DNA of 64,000 nucleotides. Origin: Ectobius pallidus. Taxonomy: Eukaryota > Arthropoda > Insecta > Blattodea > Ectobiidae. The notes beneath the pieces were generated by a model. The model was not told the DNA's origin and did no database searches. It was given only the letters and a program-made list of their open reading frames with translations. The translations under genes and the position numbers were made by a program. Each line of letters begins with the position of its first letter. Position 1 is the stretch's first letter. Location: assembly GCA_964059195.1 (NCBI GenBank), contig CAXKWD010000010.1:1556001-1620000 (forward strand). Reading direction: 5' to 3'. Positions 1-13,074 of this stretch are shown piece after piece.

Positions 1-690
1 AAAATGTGTCATCTTCCAAATCTTGCAAAATTGCAGTGTAAAATTCTAATCTTTTTCATTATCGCCAGGATGCAATGCCTGAAGTAACTGCAAATTATAC
101 GGCTTCAGATGCAGATGTCGCCATCTTCTTGTAAACAAACCACATTGTACACATTGAATGGAACTAATAGTTGGAGGTCTAAAACTTTGATGTGTCGTAT
201 GTGTCTTTATCTATTATCGTTCATTAGAAATAAATATTCTAAATAGGTTCCTTATTTAATAACCCTGTAAATCGAAACTTGATATTTCATTGTTTGTGTA
301 TTGATGGCTCCATTTGTGTAGGCCAGAATACTTGTTATTTATCTTAGCTACTTTTCTTAAGGGTATTCATGGATGAATATTTCTTACTTTTATGTATGCA
401 CTTGTTTAAGAATTGGAGAAGTACATCCAAGAAAAAGAAAATGTTGAGAGAAGCGTGATAAAACATGCAGTTATATTTTGCATGAAATGACTTTACTGCA
501 TTAGTAATTTCTTTGCATTCAGTGGAATGTCCATTCGCTCATACTGAGGGTATTTATGTATTCAATACCGGTACTCCCTCGATTTCGTTAATCGTTCCTA
601 TTTCTCTTGGTGCAACCTACAGATCTTCGTGGCGTTGTTTACAAATCTTTGTGCCTTACTCTACATATCTTACTTTTATTCGATTTAAAA
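1..690. other. Unassigned AT-rich sequence
   Basis: I see no coding exon, RNA gene or recognisable repeat here. Short open frames lack any family motif. Confidence 0.5.
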
Positions 691-905
691 GTCGGGGTTA
701 ACCGTGGTGCACAGTACAAACACCCATATAGACGGTGGCATCTTGGATTCGCATTCGGGATAGTGGGTGTTCAAACCTCTTTGCCGGCCAATTTATCTTG
801 GCTATTTCATGTTTACACCAGTCAGAAAGACAATTGCCGAATTGGATATTTATTTACCATGAAACTTTTCGATATTTTGTCCTATAACATAATCAACAGA
901 AATGG
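690..905 (+). repeat. SINE-like repeat, family 4, copy 1
   Basis: A tRNA-like 3' half (GGTGTTCAAACC near 769) is followed by a body containing a segment near 825-875 that recurs, inverted, at about 1640-1690. The shared part includes the words CCAGTC, TGCCGAATT and GATATTTAT. Two diverged copies with a box-B-like head suggest an old tRNA-derived SINE family. No target duplication was identified. Confidence 0.4.
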
Positions 906-1595
906 AATGTCAGTTAAAATTTACAGAAGTCATAATGCACCAATAGAAAATAGGTGCATATCAATAGTTACGCTTCTTATATACCCACTGAAAATTACAC
1001 TTATGTTCTCTGAGTCAAAATGTATGAAAATAAAGCTAACGGTAAAAACTATATGTAGGTAATATGATGGTGATTAACATAGGCTACAGAGGTATCTGCA
1101 AACTGCTTATATTTATAATAAAGGCCTTGCAATTGGAAGAAGTTTTCTCACTGCAGTGGAAGTTTACATAGTTGGCGGATTATGTGGTTTTTATGAAACA
1201 CCGCTTTCACTGACGTCTTCTCGCAGTTGATTTGAATGATGTAGCTATCTTGTCTGGAAAAAAAATCACTGAGCCTGGTTTCCATGAGTAGATAATATGT
1301 AAATGCTTTACCCTAGAAAAAATGCAGAAGTTCAATTTTTTTGCGTTTTCTGAATTAGGATTTATTACTACGAAACTTTTGAAGATTGGTAAGACGCACG
1401 TATTACTGGAGTATCAGTATGTTTTTTTTTTTTTTTTTTAAATTCAGCTGTATTAATATTGCTTTCAGCTTCGAAGCTATATTAGGAGCTCAGGATCTGT
1501 GTCTATACAGTAGGCCATGAAATTATTGATTGTCAATTATTGTCTATGGTTGGTGTATTTTATGAAGTAAATTACAACTGATATTAATTTAAATG
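906..1595. other. Unassigned AT-rich sequence with poly-T tract
   Basis: No gene is seen. A run of T lies at about 1422-1439. Confidence 0.5.
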
Positions 1596-1599
1596 GATA

Positions 1600-1745
1600 T
1601 GATATAAGATGAAATAGCGAGGATGATTCATAGTAGGACTTACATAAATATCTAATTCGGCATTTGCCTTTACGACTGGGGTAATCATAATAAAAGAGCT
1701 CCCAAGTGCGAGTCCAGGACGTTACCATCTCCGGCACTTTGCTCG
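1600..1745 (-). repeat. SINE-like repeat, family 4, copy 2
   Basis: The reverse complement matches the body of the repeat at 690-905, sharing the GCCGAATT and GATATTTATGTAA region and a run of similar sequence upstream of it. The match is diverged, so this is an old copy or fragment. Confidence 0.35.
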
Positions 1746-3158
1746 GTTATCTGTACTTGTGGCTGCAGCTAATAAAGAAAGTAATAATACGCCTGATAAT
1801 ACTAGTAGGAATAATAGCAAAAGTATTAACATTATTTGTAAAAACAAGATTAAGGTAACCATTCTTCCTTTAAAATGAAGACAAAGTTCAAACTAAATTA
1901 ATTTCATTTATTTTTCTACCTGTCTAAAATCATACTTTTCTCAGAAACTTTCATTAATGGTAGCATCACCTGCGTAAAATAATTCCCATTTATCAATTAA
2001 TTAATCACGTCTTGAATAAATGTAGGCCTAGCTATATTTTAATCGCATAATGTAGGGCCTATTCCCGTTTCAGTAACATTGTAACAGGAGTGCGTTATCA
2101 AATACCAAAATGCTGTTGTATTTTTACCAGAAAAATTATTTAGTCCTATGTGATTTATGTGTATTTATGTAAAGGTTCAATATTCTTTTGCGTCTGCTCT
2201 GTACAGAGTGTAACAAAAGGTAGGCCAAAACTACGGGTAAACATTCCTTGCCTTTAGAGGGTGAAATTAAGTTATATTAATATGGTTCCTCATTTCCTGG
2301 TTAGAGCCCTTTGAATACAACTCTGGGCCGGCATTATTGGTGACTGGTGGGACCGTATGCAATGCCACATCGTCTCAGTGGACGAAGGTACAGAGCGTTT
2401 TTAAGGCCGATTTTCACATTGCCTAATAGGATTGGTCGACTATGCTCCAGCTGTGCGTCCAATAATTATGTGAAAATTGGAACCCGTCGCCCTAGTGTCG
2501 CCGTAGGATCATCCAGGTGGACTTCGGGATGTTTCGGCAAAGAACGGAAGTGATCGCTTCAAGTGGTCTGGAAGTTGTTCTGCATTTTATAGCAATAAGT
2601 TGTGTGGTCGTCCTGCTCCAAAATGGAACTGATAATTTTAATTCTGCAGTATAATTTCTTTATAATGTAAAACATAAATACTGTAGCAACAATTCCTTTG
2701 CGTGGAAGGAAATTGCCAAATCATTGGTATATTTCCGAGAATGTTATTAAAAAAGATACAGAAAGATATTTTAGGCCAGGGTGTTGCGATTACTTGTGTT
2801 AATTTCATAATTTTTCAGCTGAAGAGTGTAAAAATGAATTGGCTTTGCTGGCTGAGGTCTTACTATAGCAGAGCCTTAAATAAAATACAAATTTCCAATG
2901 AGCAGGCCGCAAAAATATTTGTAAAATGGAAGTCTGAAATACAAATGGAATTCATCCAACATTTTCTAAAGGAGCGAGAGTAAGTTAAAATTTACCCTAG
3001 CTTGCTGTTTCTTAGTATTGCCAATTATTTATTAATATTTTGTTTTCATTAATATAGTGCGGATTTAAATAATCTAAAAAATGTGGAAACATGAATGCAA
3101 TATGTTGATAAAGCCCTGATTGTATGTGTGTGCAAGATGTGGTGATCAGTGTGAGAGA
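1746..3158. other. Unassigned sequence
   Basis: A short open frame at 2702-2983 (93 codons) shows no motif I can defend. The GC-richer patch at 2325-2560 is also open but unrecognised. No repeat copy was matched elsewhere in the window. Confidence 0.4.
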
Positions 3159-3160
3159 TA

Positions 3161-4493
3161 CGAGGGGCAAACAATAAGTAATGCCTCCTATTTTTCGCTT
3201 CTAATTTACAAGAAAATTAAACTTTGATTACACAGCATGAAAGCCACAACATTGAGCATTAAATTGTCACCTTTTATGTAATCCCCGTCCTTTTCCACAG
3301 TTGTAGTCCACCTTTTAACGAGATCATGTATTCCTCCGCGGTAAAACGCACGGTCTTGCTTCCGAAGCCATTGACGCACAGATGTTTTCACGGCCTCCGC
3401 ATCTTGAAAGTGAATCCCACGATGAGTTTCCTTCAGCGGCTCGAACAGATGGAAGTCTGATGGTGCTAAGTAAGGGCTGTATGGGGGGTGAGGCAAGACT
3501 TCGCATCCCATTTTCACAATCTCTTCAGTGGTGTGACGACTGGTGTGTGGCTTTGCATTGTCATGCAAAAGCAGAACATCCGCCATGCTTTTTGTTGGGC
3601 GAACTAGCTGAAGACGTGCTTTAAGCTTTTTGAGGGTGCTGACATATTGACAGAATTTATTGTGCAACCCTGTTCCAAAAAATCAACCAGAATCAACACA
3701 TCCTCTGCGTCCCAAAACACGGTCGCCATCACTTTCCCTGCCGATGGCACAGTTTTGAATTTTTTCTTCCTCGGTGAGGTTGTGCGATGCCATTCCATAG
3801 ACTGTCTCTTTGATTCTTGTTCAAAAAAATGAACCCACGTTTCATCTCCAGTCACAATTTTGTGCAGGAACTCCTCTCCCTGCAAATTGAAGTGCTGCAA
3901 TTGTTCGGACGCTATCATTTTTCGTGACTCCTTATTCTGGTCGGTTAACATTCGGGGTATCCACCGTGAACAAACTTTTGAGTACCCCAGTTCTTGAATA
4001 ATCGTTAACACACTGCCTTTACTGAGGGACGCAATGCGACACAATTCATCCGTTGTTACCCGGCGGTCACCTCGGATGATCTCATCCACTCGCTGAATGT
4101 TGCGTGGAGTCACTGCAGTCACGGGTCTGCCGCTCCGCTGTTCATCAGCCAACGGTGTTAAGCCTTCAGTTTTGTTACAGCGACGAACCAATCTTCTAAC
4201 CGTACTGACATCCACTGTTGCATCACCATGCACCTTTGTGAGTCTTTCATGAATGCAAATAGGCGTTTCACCTTCCGCATTCAAGAATTCAATGACAGAA
4301 CGCTGTCTTATACGGACATCGATGTTAGCCATTTTGCAACAGGGAGCAGTGCTGCCACCGGTTGACGTAGGAAGTTGCTATTGCAGTGGAGTGTAGAAGA
4401 AGATTTGAGGAATTGCGCCAAATTCAAATTATTCACATAACTAACTTGGTTCAGGAGAAAAAATAGGAGGCATTACTTATTGACCGATCCTCG
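3161..4493 (-). mobile_element. mariner DNA transposon, full length
   Basis: A 1,333 bp element flanked by TA on both sides (3159-3160 and 4494-4495). The inverted ends share CAATAAGTAATGCCTCCTA almost perfectly (3170-3190 and 4465-4483), while the outermost ~10 bp are more diverged. Size, TA target duplication and the single transposase gene fit the mariner branch of Tc1/mariner. The transposase is frameshifted, so this copy is probably not autonomous. Confidence 0.93.
3206..4332 (-). pseudogene. mariner transposase, one frameshift
   Basis: The cut-and-paste transposase of the surrounding mariner, read from an ATG at 4332. Codons to about 3650 encode the N-terminal helix-turn-helix region and the first catalytic aspartate in TGDETW (about residue 163). 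The frame then shifts by one base near 3645-3660 and continues to 3206 with HDNAKPHTS (second Asp) and YSPYLAPSDFHLF (third Asp). The last two aspartates are separated by 34 residues, the mariner DD34D signature. Apart from the single indel the frame is open, so decay is modest. The C-terminal frame runs slightly past the usual ~345 residue family length before its stop. Confidence 0.92.
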
Positions 4494-4495
4494 TA

Positions 4496-5415
4496 CCATG
4501 TGCTTAAAGTGTAGGATGAGAACAGAGTCGCTGGTGAATTTCTGTAGTGACTAAGAACAATTCACACACTATGGACAGTTTGGCTGCAGTAAATATATGA
4601 TTATAATGTTGAATTTCAAAAGTGCAATAAAATACGACACTACTTTCAAGTTAGCATATTATTCTAGACCTGTACCCTACCAGTAATATCATATTTCCTT
4701 TTTTCTTGGACGATGTAGTCTGCATTCCTTTCAGTTTCCCTTACTACAAATTTCAATTTGTTTACCTAAATTTTCACAAGTAGGCCTAAATCTCTCTCGG
4801 TGTTTGGCAAAATATTCTTATAAGGAGAAATTTTCTTTTCTGTTTTACATAAGTAAGTTTTTAAACGAGTAAGCCTTCCTGATTTTGTAAATAAAAAAGC
4901 CATGGAAATATTAAGGATATTTGATATAGTATATAGTATGATTCCAATGTGAGCTTTTGTCATTCAGCATTATTTTTCCTTTGTTTACTAGTTTACACTA
5001 TAAGAGGAATTATCGGCTTGAGGTAATTAAACCAGTTAAATTTGTTGTAAAGAGCACAGGTAGTGTGCGATATAGATGACAAGGAGATAGTAATATCTTG
5101 AAACAAAACAGTGCGCAAGAGTTCCCTAACAATGAATTTTCTATGTTTTGCAAAAGGAATGCGAGGAGATGTGATAATGGTAATGTGATCTTGCAGTTTA
5201 TTATTTCAGTTGGTCCCTCTGATTTGTAGGTCAACAGAAGAGCTAAAATAGGTGTGAAAGGTAATGCCGGCAGTTGTAAAAACAAACATACACCTTGGTT
5301 TATGATCTGTCATTGCTTGCTTAAAGATGCACAGTAAAATCGTATGCAGGGAAACAAGAAACTATTTTAACATATGTATGCATACTTTAAGATGACCCTG
5401 CATAACAGAGAGCAC
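4496..5415. other. Unassigned AT-rich sequence
   Basis: Open frames on the minus strand (4766-4963, 5010-5285) show no recognisable family motif. No repeat match was found. Confidence 0.45.
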
Positions 5416-5712
5416 TGCGGAAGACGACACAGTTGGAGCAGTCGGCGCACAGTATTACATGTGAAAATACAAACGTCACGACTAGCTAGTCGCACAGTCG
5501 GAGCACAGTCTGCAGCCAGTACTACATGTGAAATTACAGACGTTACGATATGGTAGGCGCACAGTCGACGCACAGTACTACATTAAAAATACAGACGTCA
5601 CGATATGGTAGGCGCACAGTCAGAGAACAGTCGGCGCACAGTACTAAATGTGAAAATACAAACGTCACGACACGGTAGGTGCACAGTCGGAGCACAGTCG
5701 GCGCACATGTTT
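5416..5712. repeat. ~80-bp minisatellite, about four copies
   Basis: Tandem copies built on CGGCGCACAGTACTACATGTG followed by AAAATACARACGTCACGA and a GTAGGCGCACAGTCGGAGCACAGT stretch. Copies differ by small substitutions and by loss or gain of the 10-bp GCACAGTCGG motif, so there is a shorter internal repeat as well. No function is evident. Confidence 0.8.
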
Positions 5713-6430
5713 ATACAACTCTACGTAACAATTTAAAATCTTAAGTAGAGCAAGAAGAACTAAGTGTCAGGCACCAAAGAACGTAGTTTCAAAGTACAGT
5801 AATTATGTTGCAAGTCAAAAGTTTATAGTAAAAATTTCAATTAAACACTGTTATAAACAGATTACAAACAATTACAAAACATTTTTCTTGTGAAATATCT
5901 TAATATATAGCTGTATAATATATGTAATAAATAGAGAGTTCTAAAAATAAAATTGTTACGCTTGAAGGTGCACGTATACCTTAATGTGCTGCAGAAAACA
6001 GGTTTTCTGTTCGTCGTATAATGTTCTTTTCAAACGCAATATTCTATTGAACTTGGTGTGTCTGGGAGAGATTTAATTTGTTGATATCTTGAGGGTTGGT
6101 ATTATGAATACCAAATCGATTAACCAACTTCGATTTCCCTAACTAGATTCTGTAAAGCACTATCAGATCATGCGCAATATGTTTGTACTAATATTACGTC
6201 ACGTCAACGTGTTTATGTTTGTCAATTTTACATTTAAAAAGTGCTCCTGACATCCGGTAGCGTCCGGGCTACCGAGGATTCACTTCACGTAATTTCACGT
6301 CTGATCTACGCGCTCGCTTGTATCATTCTCCTGTTCGTTGTCTGAAATCTTAACACATAAACTGCTTATAGTGACATCTATATGGATGTATATGAACTAT
6401 AGTTTTAGCCACAAATTAATTTAACCTACA
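5713..6430. other. Unassigned sequence
   Basis: No coding or repeat signal is recognised. Confidence 0.45.
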
Positions 6431-6433
6431 GTT

Positions 6434-6662
6434 AAACGCAGCTCGAAGGCGGCTTGGAGTTGGACGCGCGTGAACGAAGAAGCACAATAAGGGTAGGGGC
6501 CCTTCCCTTCCCTTCCATTCTTAGCCAATAGCAATATTCTAGGAATAGAACGTAGTTCGGAATACGGCTTGTAATTTGATGCGCATGAATCAGGAAGAAT
6601 TCTAGCTCTTTCTCTTTCTGCGCAGTAGTAACAGTCAAACCGCCTTCCGAGCTGCGTTCTAG
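6434..6662. repeat. Small MITE-like inverted repeat
   Basis: ACGCAGCTCGAAGGCGGCTT at 6434-6453 is matched in inverted orientation at about 6640-6659, with one base inserted. The ~190 bp between contain no long open frame. This could be a small non-autonomous DNA transposon, but the target duplication is unclear. Confidence 0.45.
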
Positions 6663-6719
6663 TCTAGTAGACACAAGACCATTCTTCTCCAGCCCCACTC
6701 TTCTGGCTAGTCTATTAAT

Positions 6720-7990
6720 CGACTTACTTTTTACTTAATGCAACTGTATGGTTTTACGGATGGCAAGTCAACCGAAACAGCCTTCGTTGATTTTATAGAA
6801 ACCATTTATCGCTTTACTGATAAGAACTTGTATGTTGTTGGTATTCTTTTTGATTTATACAGTGCTTTCGATTCAATTGAACATGAATTTTTTAAACATA
6901 AGCTATCACATCTGGGTTTTAGAGACATTGTTAATGACTTGACTATTCCCTTTATAAAATCCAGGAGATCTATTACTAAGATTGATAACACAATGTCAAA
7001 AGAATGTGACCTCATCTATGGTGTTCCTCATCTGTTATTTAATTTGTACGTCAATGATCTTGAATAAAGTGCAAATTCCGAAGGTCTGATAATGTACGCC
7101 GATGATACAACCTTTCTGGTAACAACTGAGACCGTTGCGGAATTGTATACGAAAGTGTCTACTACCGTTGATAAGTTTAAGGAGTGGTGTGCCGCAAATA
7201 ATTTATTAGTTAATATGGATAAAACTGCTTTTATTTTTTTTAATAGATGTCAAGACCGGTATATCATGTCATATGTTAAAAACACAGATCTCAATGTTAC
7301 AAAAACTGCTAAGTTTTTAGGTGTTTATGTTGATTCTCATTTGAATTGGGAATCACAATTAGATTACATTTGTGGACGTCTTAACAAGCTATGCTTTGCT
7401 TTCAGGGTTTTAGAACATTCTATGGACAGTAAAAGTCTTCTTCTCTTGCACATAGTATTATTTCCTATAATATACTGATTTGGGGCAGGGCAACGAACAT
7501 AGATAGGGTGTTTGTTGCACAAAAGAAAATCTTAAGACTTATTTCTAACCTGGCACCAAGAAAGTCTTTAATAATGGTTTTAAGAAATAACAAGATTTTA
7601 ACAGTAACTGGAATTTTAGTATAAGGGGCTGCTTTATTTTATTTTAACAAAAAAGATAAGTTCATCTTTAATTCAGAATTACATGAGTAGGCCTACAATA
7701 CAAGGAGCAAAGACGTTATACATATTTTTAAATATCGAACTTTTAGATACACTAATTCGCCAGTTTACATTGTTAGTCAAGTTATAAATAACTTACCAGC
7801 TAGTATTTAAATGTGAAAATCTCAGGTGTTTTAAATTTAAACTGGAAGAGTATTTGTATGAGAAGACATTTTATTCTTTTAAGGATTTTTTTACATAATG
7901 TGATTTTGCAGTTACTGTAACCTTATATGTTCTAAATAATATTGACAATATCTATCTATAAAATGTATAGCTACAGATGCAATAAATTAT
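6720..7990 (+). mobile_element. 5'-truncated non-LTR retrotransposon (Jockey/CR1-like)
   Basis: A decayed reverse-transcriptase segment (6738-7478) is followed by further degenerate coding sequence traceable in shifted frames to about 7880. It ends in a 3' tail GCAATAAATTATTATTATT that merges with a TTA microsatellite. The 5' part (endonuclease and upstream ORF) is missing, as is usual for dead-on-arrival LINE copies. Confidence 0.8.
6738..7478 (+). pseudogene. LINE reverse transcriptase fragment
   Basis: One frame spans this interval with a single stop at about 7065-7067. It carries the fingers/palm sequence LYSAFDSIEHE (the palm aspartate motif), then GVP directly joined to LLFNLYVNDLE, then MYADDTTFLV, the catalytic YADD box, and NLLVNMDKT and FLGVYVDSHLNW from the thumb side. 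The usual QGSVLGP part between GVP and LLF is missing, an in-frame loss of roughly six codons. After 7478 the frame shifts and homology continues (VFVAQKKILRLI). This copy is dead. Confidence 0.85.
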
Positions 7991-8035
7991 TATTATTATT
8001 TCGGTATTATTATTAATATTATTATTATACTGTTA
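7983..8035. repeat. (TTA)n microsatellite
   Basis: An imperfect TTA/ATT run directly abuts the LINE 3' end, probably its simple-repeat tail. Confidence 0.8.
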
Positions 8036-8039
8036 TTTA

Positions 8040-9105
8040 TAGACCCTCGCCGGAATGTCGGGCAGGAGATATTTTACATGCCGCAAATTAAAAAACATTG
8101 GACTCTTGCACTTATGCTTAACTAAATACTTTTTAATCCAAAAACTTAGATAATTATACCGGTATACGAATTTTTCGAGACGAATCTAACGAAAATATAA
8201 CTTGAATAGAAACAATGATTGGGAACGTAAAATAAGTCCGTTAAGTATATGTTTTACAGAACCATTCTTAATAAATCTTGTCTTTAGAAAATTATGCAGA
8301 ACTGTACGTGTATTAGGCCTACAGGCTAAGCAAGAAAAAATGTTTATAAATTTTCCTTAAAGAGACAATAAAGTAGGCCTACCGATATTAAGTTGTGTTA
8401 GAAGGTCAACATTGTCGAATCCTTTTAATTTTAATGAGCTTAATAGTACTTATACTCACTTAATTTTGTAAGTAGGCTTGAAAATGTCTTTATTTTAAAT
8501 GTAGGCCTATGAAAATATGCAGCACATCCTGTTTTAAGCCACGTGCCGTCACTGTAATTTTATAGGCTTTCAAGGCCGGAGTCTTGTTGCTTTTGACGCA
8601 TAAGGGATGTATTCGTCCCAAAAATACATTTTAATCTTACAAGCATGGTAATTTTTTAAAAATCCTTTGAAATCGATCTATAACTATTTTATAATGTTTT
8701 ATTTCTATATATTTGTCCATATTCTCAACATGATCGTTATGATTTAAAAGTTTTAAATTTAAATATTCATTATTGCTCCTGGACAATTTTTATATAGTTC
8801 AAATTTCGAAATATGTAAGATAGACTAAGATAATGATTTTATGACCGCCAAACAGTGAGCCCCCTTCTAATTCACTGTCCAGTTGTTTAAAATCAACGAT
8901 TATTGATTAGAGATCTAACTTCCGTAATGCAATAGCCTATGTCACGAACTGTTATTTAAAGTTTTTAACAAGCTATGCTGTTACAAAGAGTTTTATAACT
9001 TTTTTATATATAGTCTATTTAATACACTGTAATTAGTTTGTTAGTATACGTTTAACTCTTTCAAAGTCGAATTTTTATATTTATTTATACATTCATTCGT
9101 CAAGT
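8040..9105. other. Unassigned AT-rich sequence
   Basis: Several TAGGCCTA words occur and no coding signal is seen. Confidence 0.45.
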
Positions 9106-9107
9106 AA

Positions 9108-9300
9108 AATCATCAGTGGGTCCTAAGCTTGGGATCAACGAGGAAAATTTCAGTAAAATATGGTAGGCCTACCAATGAATGATGGTTATCACAAGATGAT
9201 AAAAACCCTCATATTTTAACTTAAAGCATTACTTTATTATTCTTATGTCTCTGCTTGTATACAATTTTTAAGGTTACGTATTTATAGCAGTGAAAAGTGA
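9108..9300 (+). repeat. Dispersed repeat, copy 1
   Basis: Matches 25788-25990 in the same orientation. It starts at CATCAGTGGGTCCTAAGCT, and order and spacing are conserved over ~190 bp, including CATGAATGA-like, AATCCTCA-like and TATACAA-like blocks. The family is not identified; it could be a degenerate MITE or a LINE tail. Confidence 0.6.
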
Positions 9301-10960
9301 ATGGTGAAAGACACTGGATAACTATTTATTTTAACCAGCATAGAAACAATCTTACGCAGAATTGGTAATTTGAATTATTGTTGATCGGTTATGCATAGAA
9401 ATTAAATCTAGAATTTTGTGTCTATAATCGTAATGTACTTTCCAGTGAAATAAGGCTTTATATATGGAATATTAGAATAAAATAGAAATACTAGGGCGTA
9501 ACTTTGGATTAGTCACTGACCCGACAGTACGTTTTGAGAGGGACGGAAACCATGCAAGGAAAAGAAACTTCATTATCATCCCTGCTGCCAATACTTGGGG
9601 TAGTATGAGATAAGAGATATGGAAGTGATTGGGTTGCTATTTGTGGCCAGAGGGACAGTTTCGAAATTGTTGTGTCAATTTTTTTCCAACGTTTTGGTAT
9701 ACTGTATTCAGGCAATTACAGGAATTGAACTTTAAAATTCTTGAAGACTCTCTCCATATTGTCCATAACCATTTGTATTAAGAAATTTCTGATAAATAGA
9801 GAGGAAGTCTTTTATTCATAGCTCTCAACTTAAAATGGTTTTGATTTGGCTGTGTCCAATTTAAGGCAGCTGTCCTATGAGGATTCCTTCTAATTTACTA
9901 ATAATAGAATATATTTAATAAGTTTTAAAAGTGATACATACAAGTGCCATTTTAATGAAATATAGATTATTTTATTTGTTAGTTGCACCCAATTAGTGTA
10001 CCTTTTAGTTTTTTCTAGCATTCAAGTGAGGTTTTGTGCCTTTAAGAATATATGGACTGCTTCTAGAGACTTTTGTACAAAATCGGATATTTTTATTACA
10101 AAATTATTCTTCAAAATACCGCTAATACGTATCCAAAATTACATTATATTGGAGCACTAATTTTAAATATAGTGAAATTTAGGAACTACTTGTTAAACCA
10201 TCGCGAATGTGTAAAAATTTACAGCATAGAAAAATATTCATAGCATAATTGAACAAAGATCAATCTTAAAAAAACATAGTTAAGTATTTTGCGGAACTCA
10301 ATTCCAAACTGCGTTACCTGTGTGTGGGAGAAGCTATTACAGTACTGGTTGCTGTTAGATCTCTAGTGAACTGATCCAGAGATTGTGTTATTCAGTTTGC
10401 TGGCATGTTATCTGTTTACACACTATCGCAGTCTTAACCAAAGTTTGATTGGTTTCCCGGATACCAGCGATCCCCCGGAACACTTGTTTCACACTGGATA
10501 TAATTTGAAATGGATTTGCTTCTAGAACCGGCACAATCATGCATATAATATTCTCATGGCCTGCTATTTGTTTGTTAGAGTAAAGTTGGGATATGATTGC
10601 TCAGAACTAGAAAAGTTCCTGCTTTTTTGTATTTATTTAAATGGCTCAGAGCAGCCAAACTGTTCGAACTCCAATACCCCCTTTTGAAGGGGGTCAGCGC
10701 TACCGTAAACTAACCCCGTTAATAAATTTAGACATTGAACATTTATGGTTTGTAGTTGAACTGAAGTGTACAGAGCGCTAAAAGGTGTAAGTTCAGCAAT
10801 TCAATATTTTTGAAATTACATATTTACAATTTTATCAGTGTCAGTTATTTTCAGAGGACTGGCGCATAAGTCCATGCTTCAACTATTTTATCGTAGATGG
10901 CAATACTTCGCAGGATACTTATTTACTAATTTCAGGGATTATTTGACACTCTACACGCTG
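9301..10960. other. Unassigned AT-rich sequence
   Basis: No gene was found. The only local structure is a short hairpin ACCCCCTT/AAGGGGGT near 10675-10694. Confidence 0.45.

Positions 10961-10963
<3 letters not shown>

Positions 10964-11009
<46 letters not shown>
10964..11009. repeat. (TC)n microsatellite
   Basis: An uninterrupted CT dinucleotide run of about 45 bp. Confidence 0.95.
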
Positions 11010-11011
<2 letters not shown>

Positions 11012-11344
11012 CTTTAACACGAAAAACGGCCACATTTGAGGTTTAAAATTTCTTTGGAACCTATGGAATTTTTTTAATTGCAATTTCTACGTATAGACCG
11101 AAATGAAGTCCTCATGTTTCCTCGGAAAGAAGTGTATCGTATAGTTCCTTGTCTGTCGTTGAGGCTGTGGCGATTCGTGTGCAAGTAGAGAAAACTCTGT
11201 GAAGACAGTGAAGGTGTATCATCACTATGAATGGTATAGGCTACCTTCACTAAACTTGAACTTTCACTATAATCCTGGGAAAAATCTGGAAGACGGTAGA
11301 CAGCAAATAATTATCCGAACATAAAATTTTCTTTTACTATGAAA

Positions 11345-11545
11345 TACTAAGGAGTACGCCTTAGCGTAGTGAATGAGGCGCTGGGCTACAAACCGGAAAG
11401 TCGCGGGTTCGATCCCCGAGGAAGTCTTTGGAGTTTTTCCAATTGGCTTAATCCTTCTGGTGGCATTATGGTCCTGGGAGTAGACTCAGCCTCTAACAAA
11501 AGGCGCCCGGTGCGGAAAGCTGACAGTCTTAACATAATTAGGTAT
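11345..11545 (+). repeat. tRNA-derived SINE, family 1, internally deleted copy
   Basis: The tRNA-like head CTTAGCGTAGTGAATGAGG (box A region) and GCGGGTTCGATCCCCG (box B) is followed by a body with CTTAATCCTTCTGGTGGCAT and GACTCAGCCTCT. It matches the reverse complement of 26407-26711, but lacks part of the central body and has a diverged 3' end. Confidence 0.8.
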
Positions 11546-13070
11546 CTTTGCAACTATAATACATATTAATAAAAAAAAACTATAGGTTATACTTTGGTAA
11601 GAGTCTTTTGAGACAGTGGAATGGGTGCATATTTTCCGATCTAAAACCGACCTTAAAGTAAACGAGTAAGTCTTTCTCACTGTAGCTCATTATTTCTGCC
11701 TACATAACAGTAAGACAAGTAAGTCTTTCTCACTCTAGTACATTACTCCCATCTACGCAAGAGTGACTTCTTGCTTCTTGCTTCCTTTACGCGCTTTTCA
11801 GCAGATTAACAGTGAAACATTGTTAATAATGATAGCCTATATTTTGATGAGTTTCAAATCGAGTGGCTCGAGAAGAAACCGGACTGCTAACAACACGGTT
11901 CTTATAAAATGTTTAAAGTATACCGACGAAATATCGAATTTAGTTGACTACGTCAACAATTTAATGGCGTATTTCACATACCTATAAGCCTCAATTTTGT
12001 TTTAAGCTTTATTGCTACTCTTTGGGTGTTCAAAACGCTGTTTCAAGCTTGAAACTTTTACATTAGTAATATACTAATGAAACATAGTTAACATTTACAC
12101 CAGACTATAAGAATTTACTGAATGATATTGTGGAACAGCAAGATCGATGGAATTGATTCTTTGGAAAATAATTTTTACCCTGATGAATAGGGTACGTTTT
12201 TAAAGTCATTGATTAATTCCATCGATGCCATCGTACTTCCATCAGCCTGTTTGTAAAGTCACCGGGGTGAAGCATCAGGCTGTTTTTAAACTCATCGGGG
12301 TTTGTGTGATGAAAGTCATCGATTGCATCAGACGCATCGAACTTTATGTACGATGCTTCTTAGATGACAGACATGGAGGAGCAAAGACGCAGACGACTAG
12401 CATAAAAAATAGAGTTTTTTTCGTGCAACAGATAATGAATTGCCCTTCATCAGAGTATGAGTCCACCGTAAATTTAAGTTATGAGTTCATTTTGTTTCAA
12501 GACGAGAAAAGATAAACATTTGACATAAAAATCCTTTCTTTAACGTTGGTTTCCAAATATCTCGGAACTGGCAGTACTTCAGGTTATCCAGTTACCCTTT
12601 GAGGTTAGGAAGGCCTACAGTATTTAAATATATAAAATATATTATTAAATAAATGAATTGTGTGCTCAAAACATGATTTATAGAAGTGTTTCACTCATTA
12701 TTATTAAGTCGAATACTTCCGCTGATCAACCTGTTCGTAAAGTCAACAGTAATCAGAAACTCATCACAGAAATAAATGACGTATTCGACAATAATTGGAA
12801 TTTTCCACCGGTCGATTTACAGATGACTTTAAATAGGTACCCATATGTAGGCCAATGGCCGATAGCATAATGGAATATAGCATTTTAGTGAAGATTCTTC
12901 TAGCATAAATTATAGCCTGTGGGGAAAATTTGTCCATTTTTAACCCAGTATTGCATTAGTTCATTATGAAGCAGTATTTTGAAGCAGTTTATGTGAGTTA
13001 ATGTGGATTTTTTCTTATTTTCTAGCTTCTATCCGTTTTAGTTATCAGATAGTATTTCCAATGTACTGCT
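11546..13070. other. Unassigned sequence with short local repeats
   Basis: Around 12200-12360, words such as AGTCATCGATT, CATCGATGCC and CATCAGGCTGTTT repeat locally, giving a degenerate low-order repeat. I recognise no gene. Confidence 0.45.
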
Positions 13071-13074
13071 GCTC

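Noticed and set aside
2702..2983. Possible exon with a MADF-like segment (WLRSYYSRALNK)
   Set aside because: The similarity is confined to a few residues, and no splice-linked neighbours or supporting exons were found.
11357..11430. Possible functional tRNA gene
   Set aside because: Stems are imperfect and the sequence continues into a SINE body matching 26407-26711.
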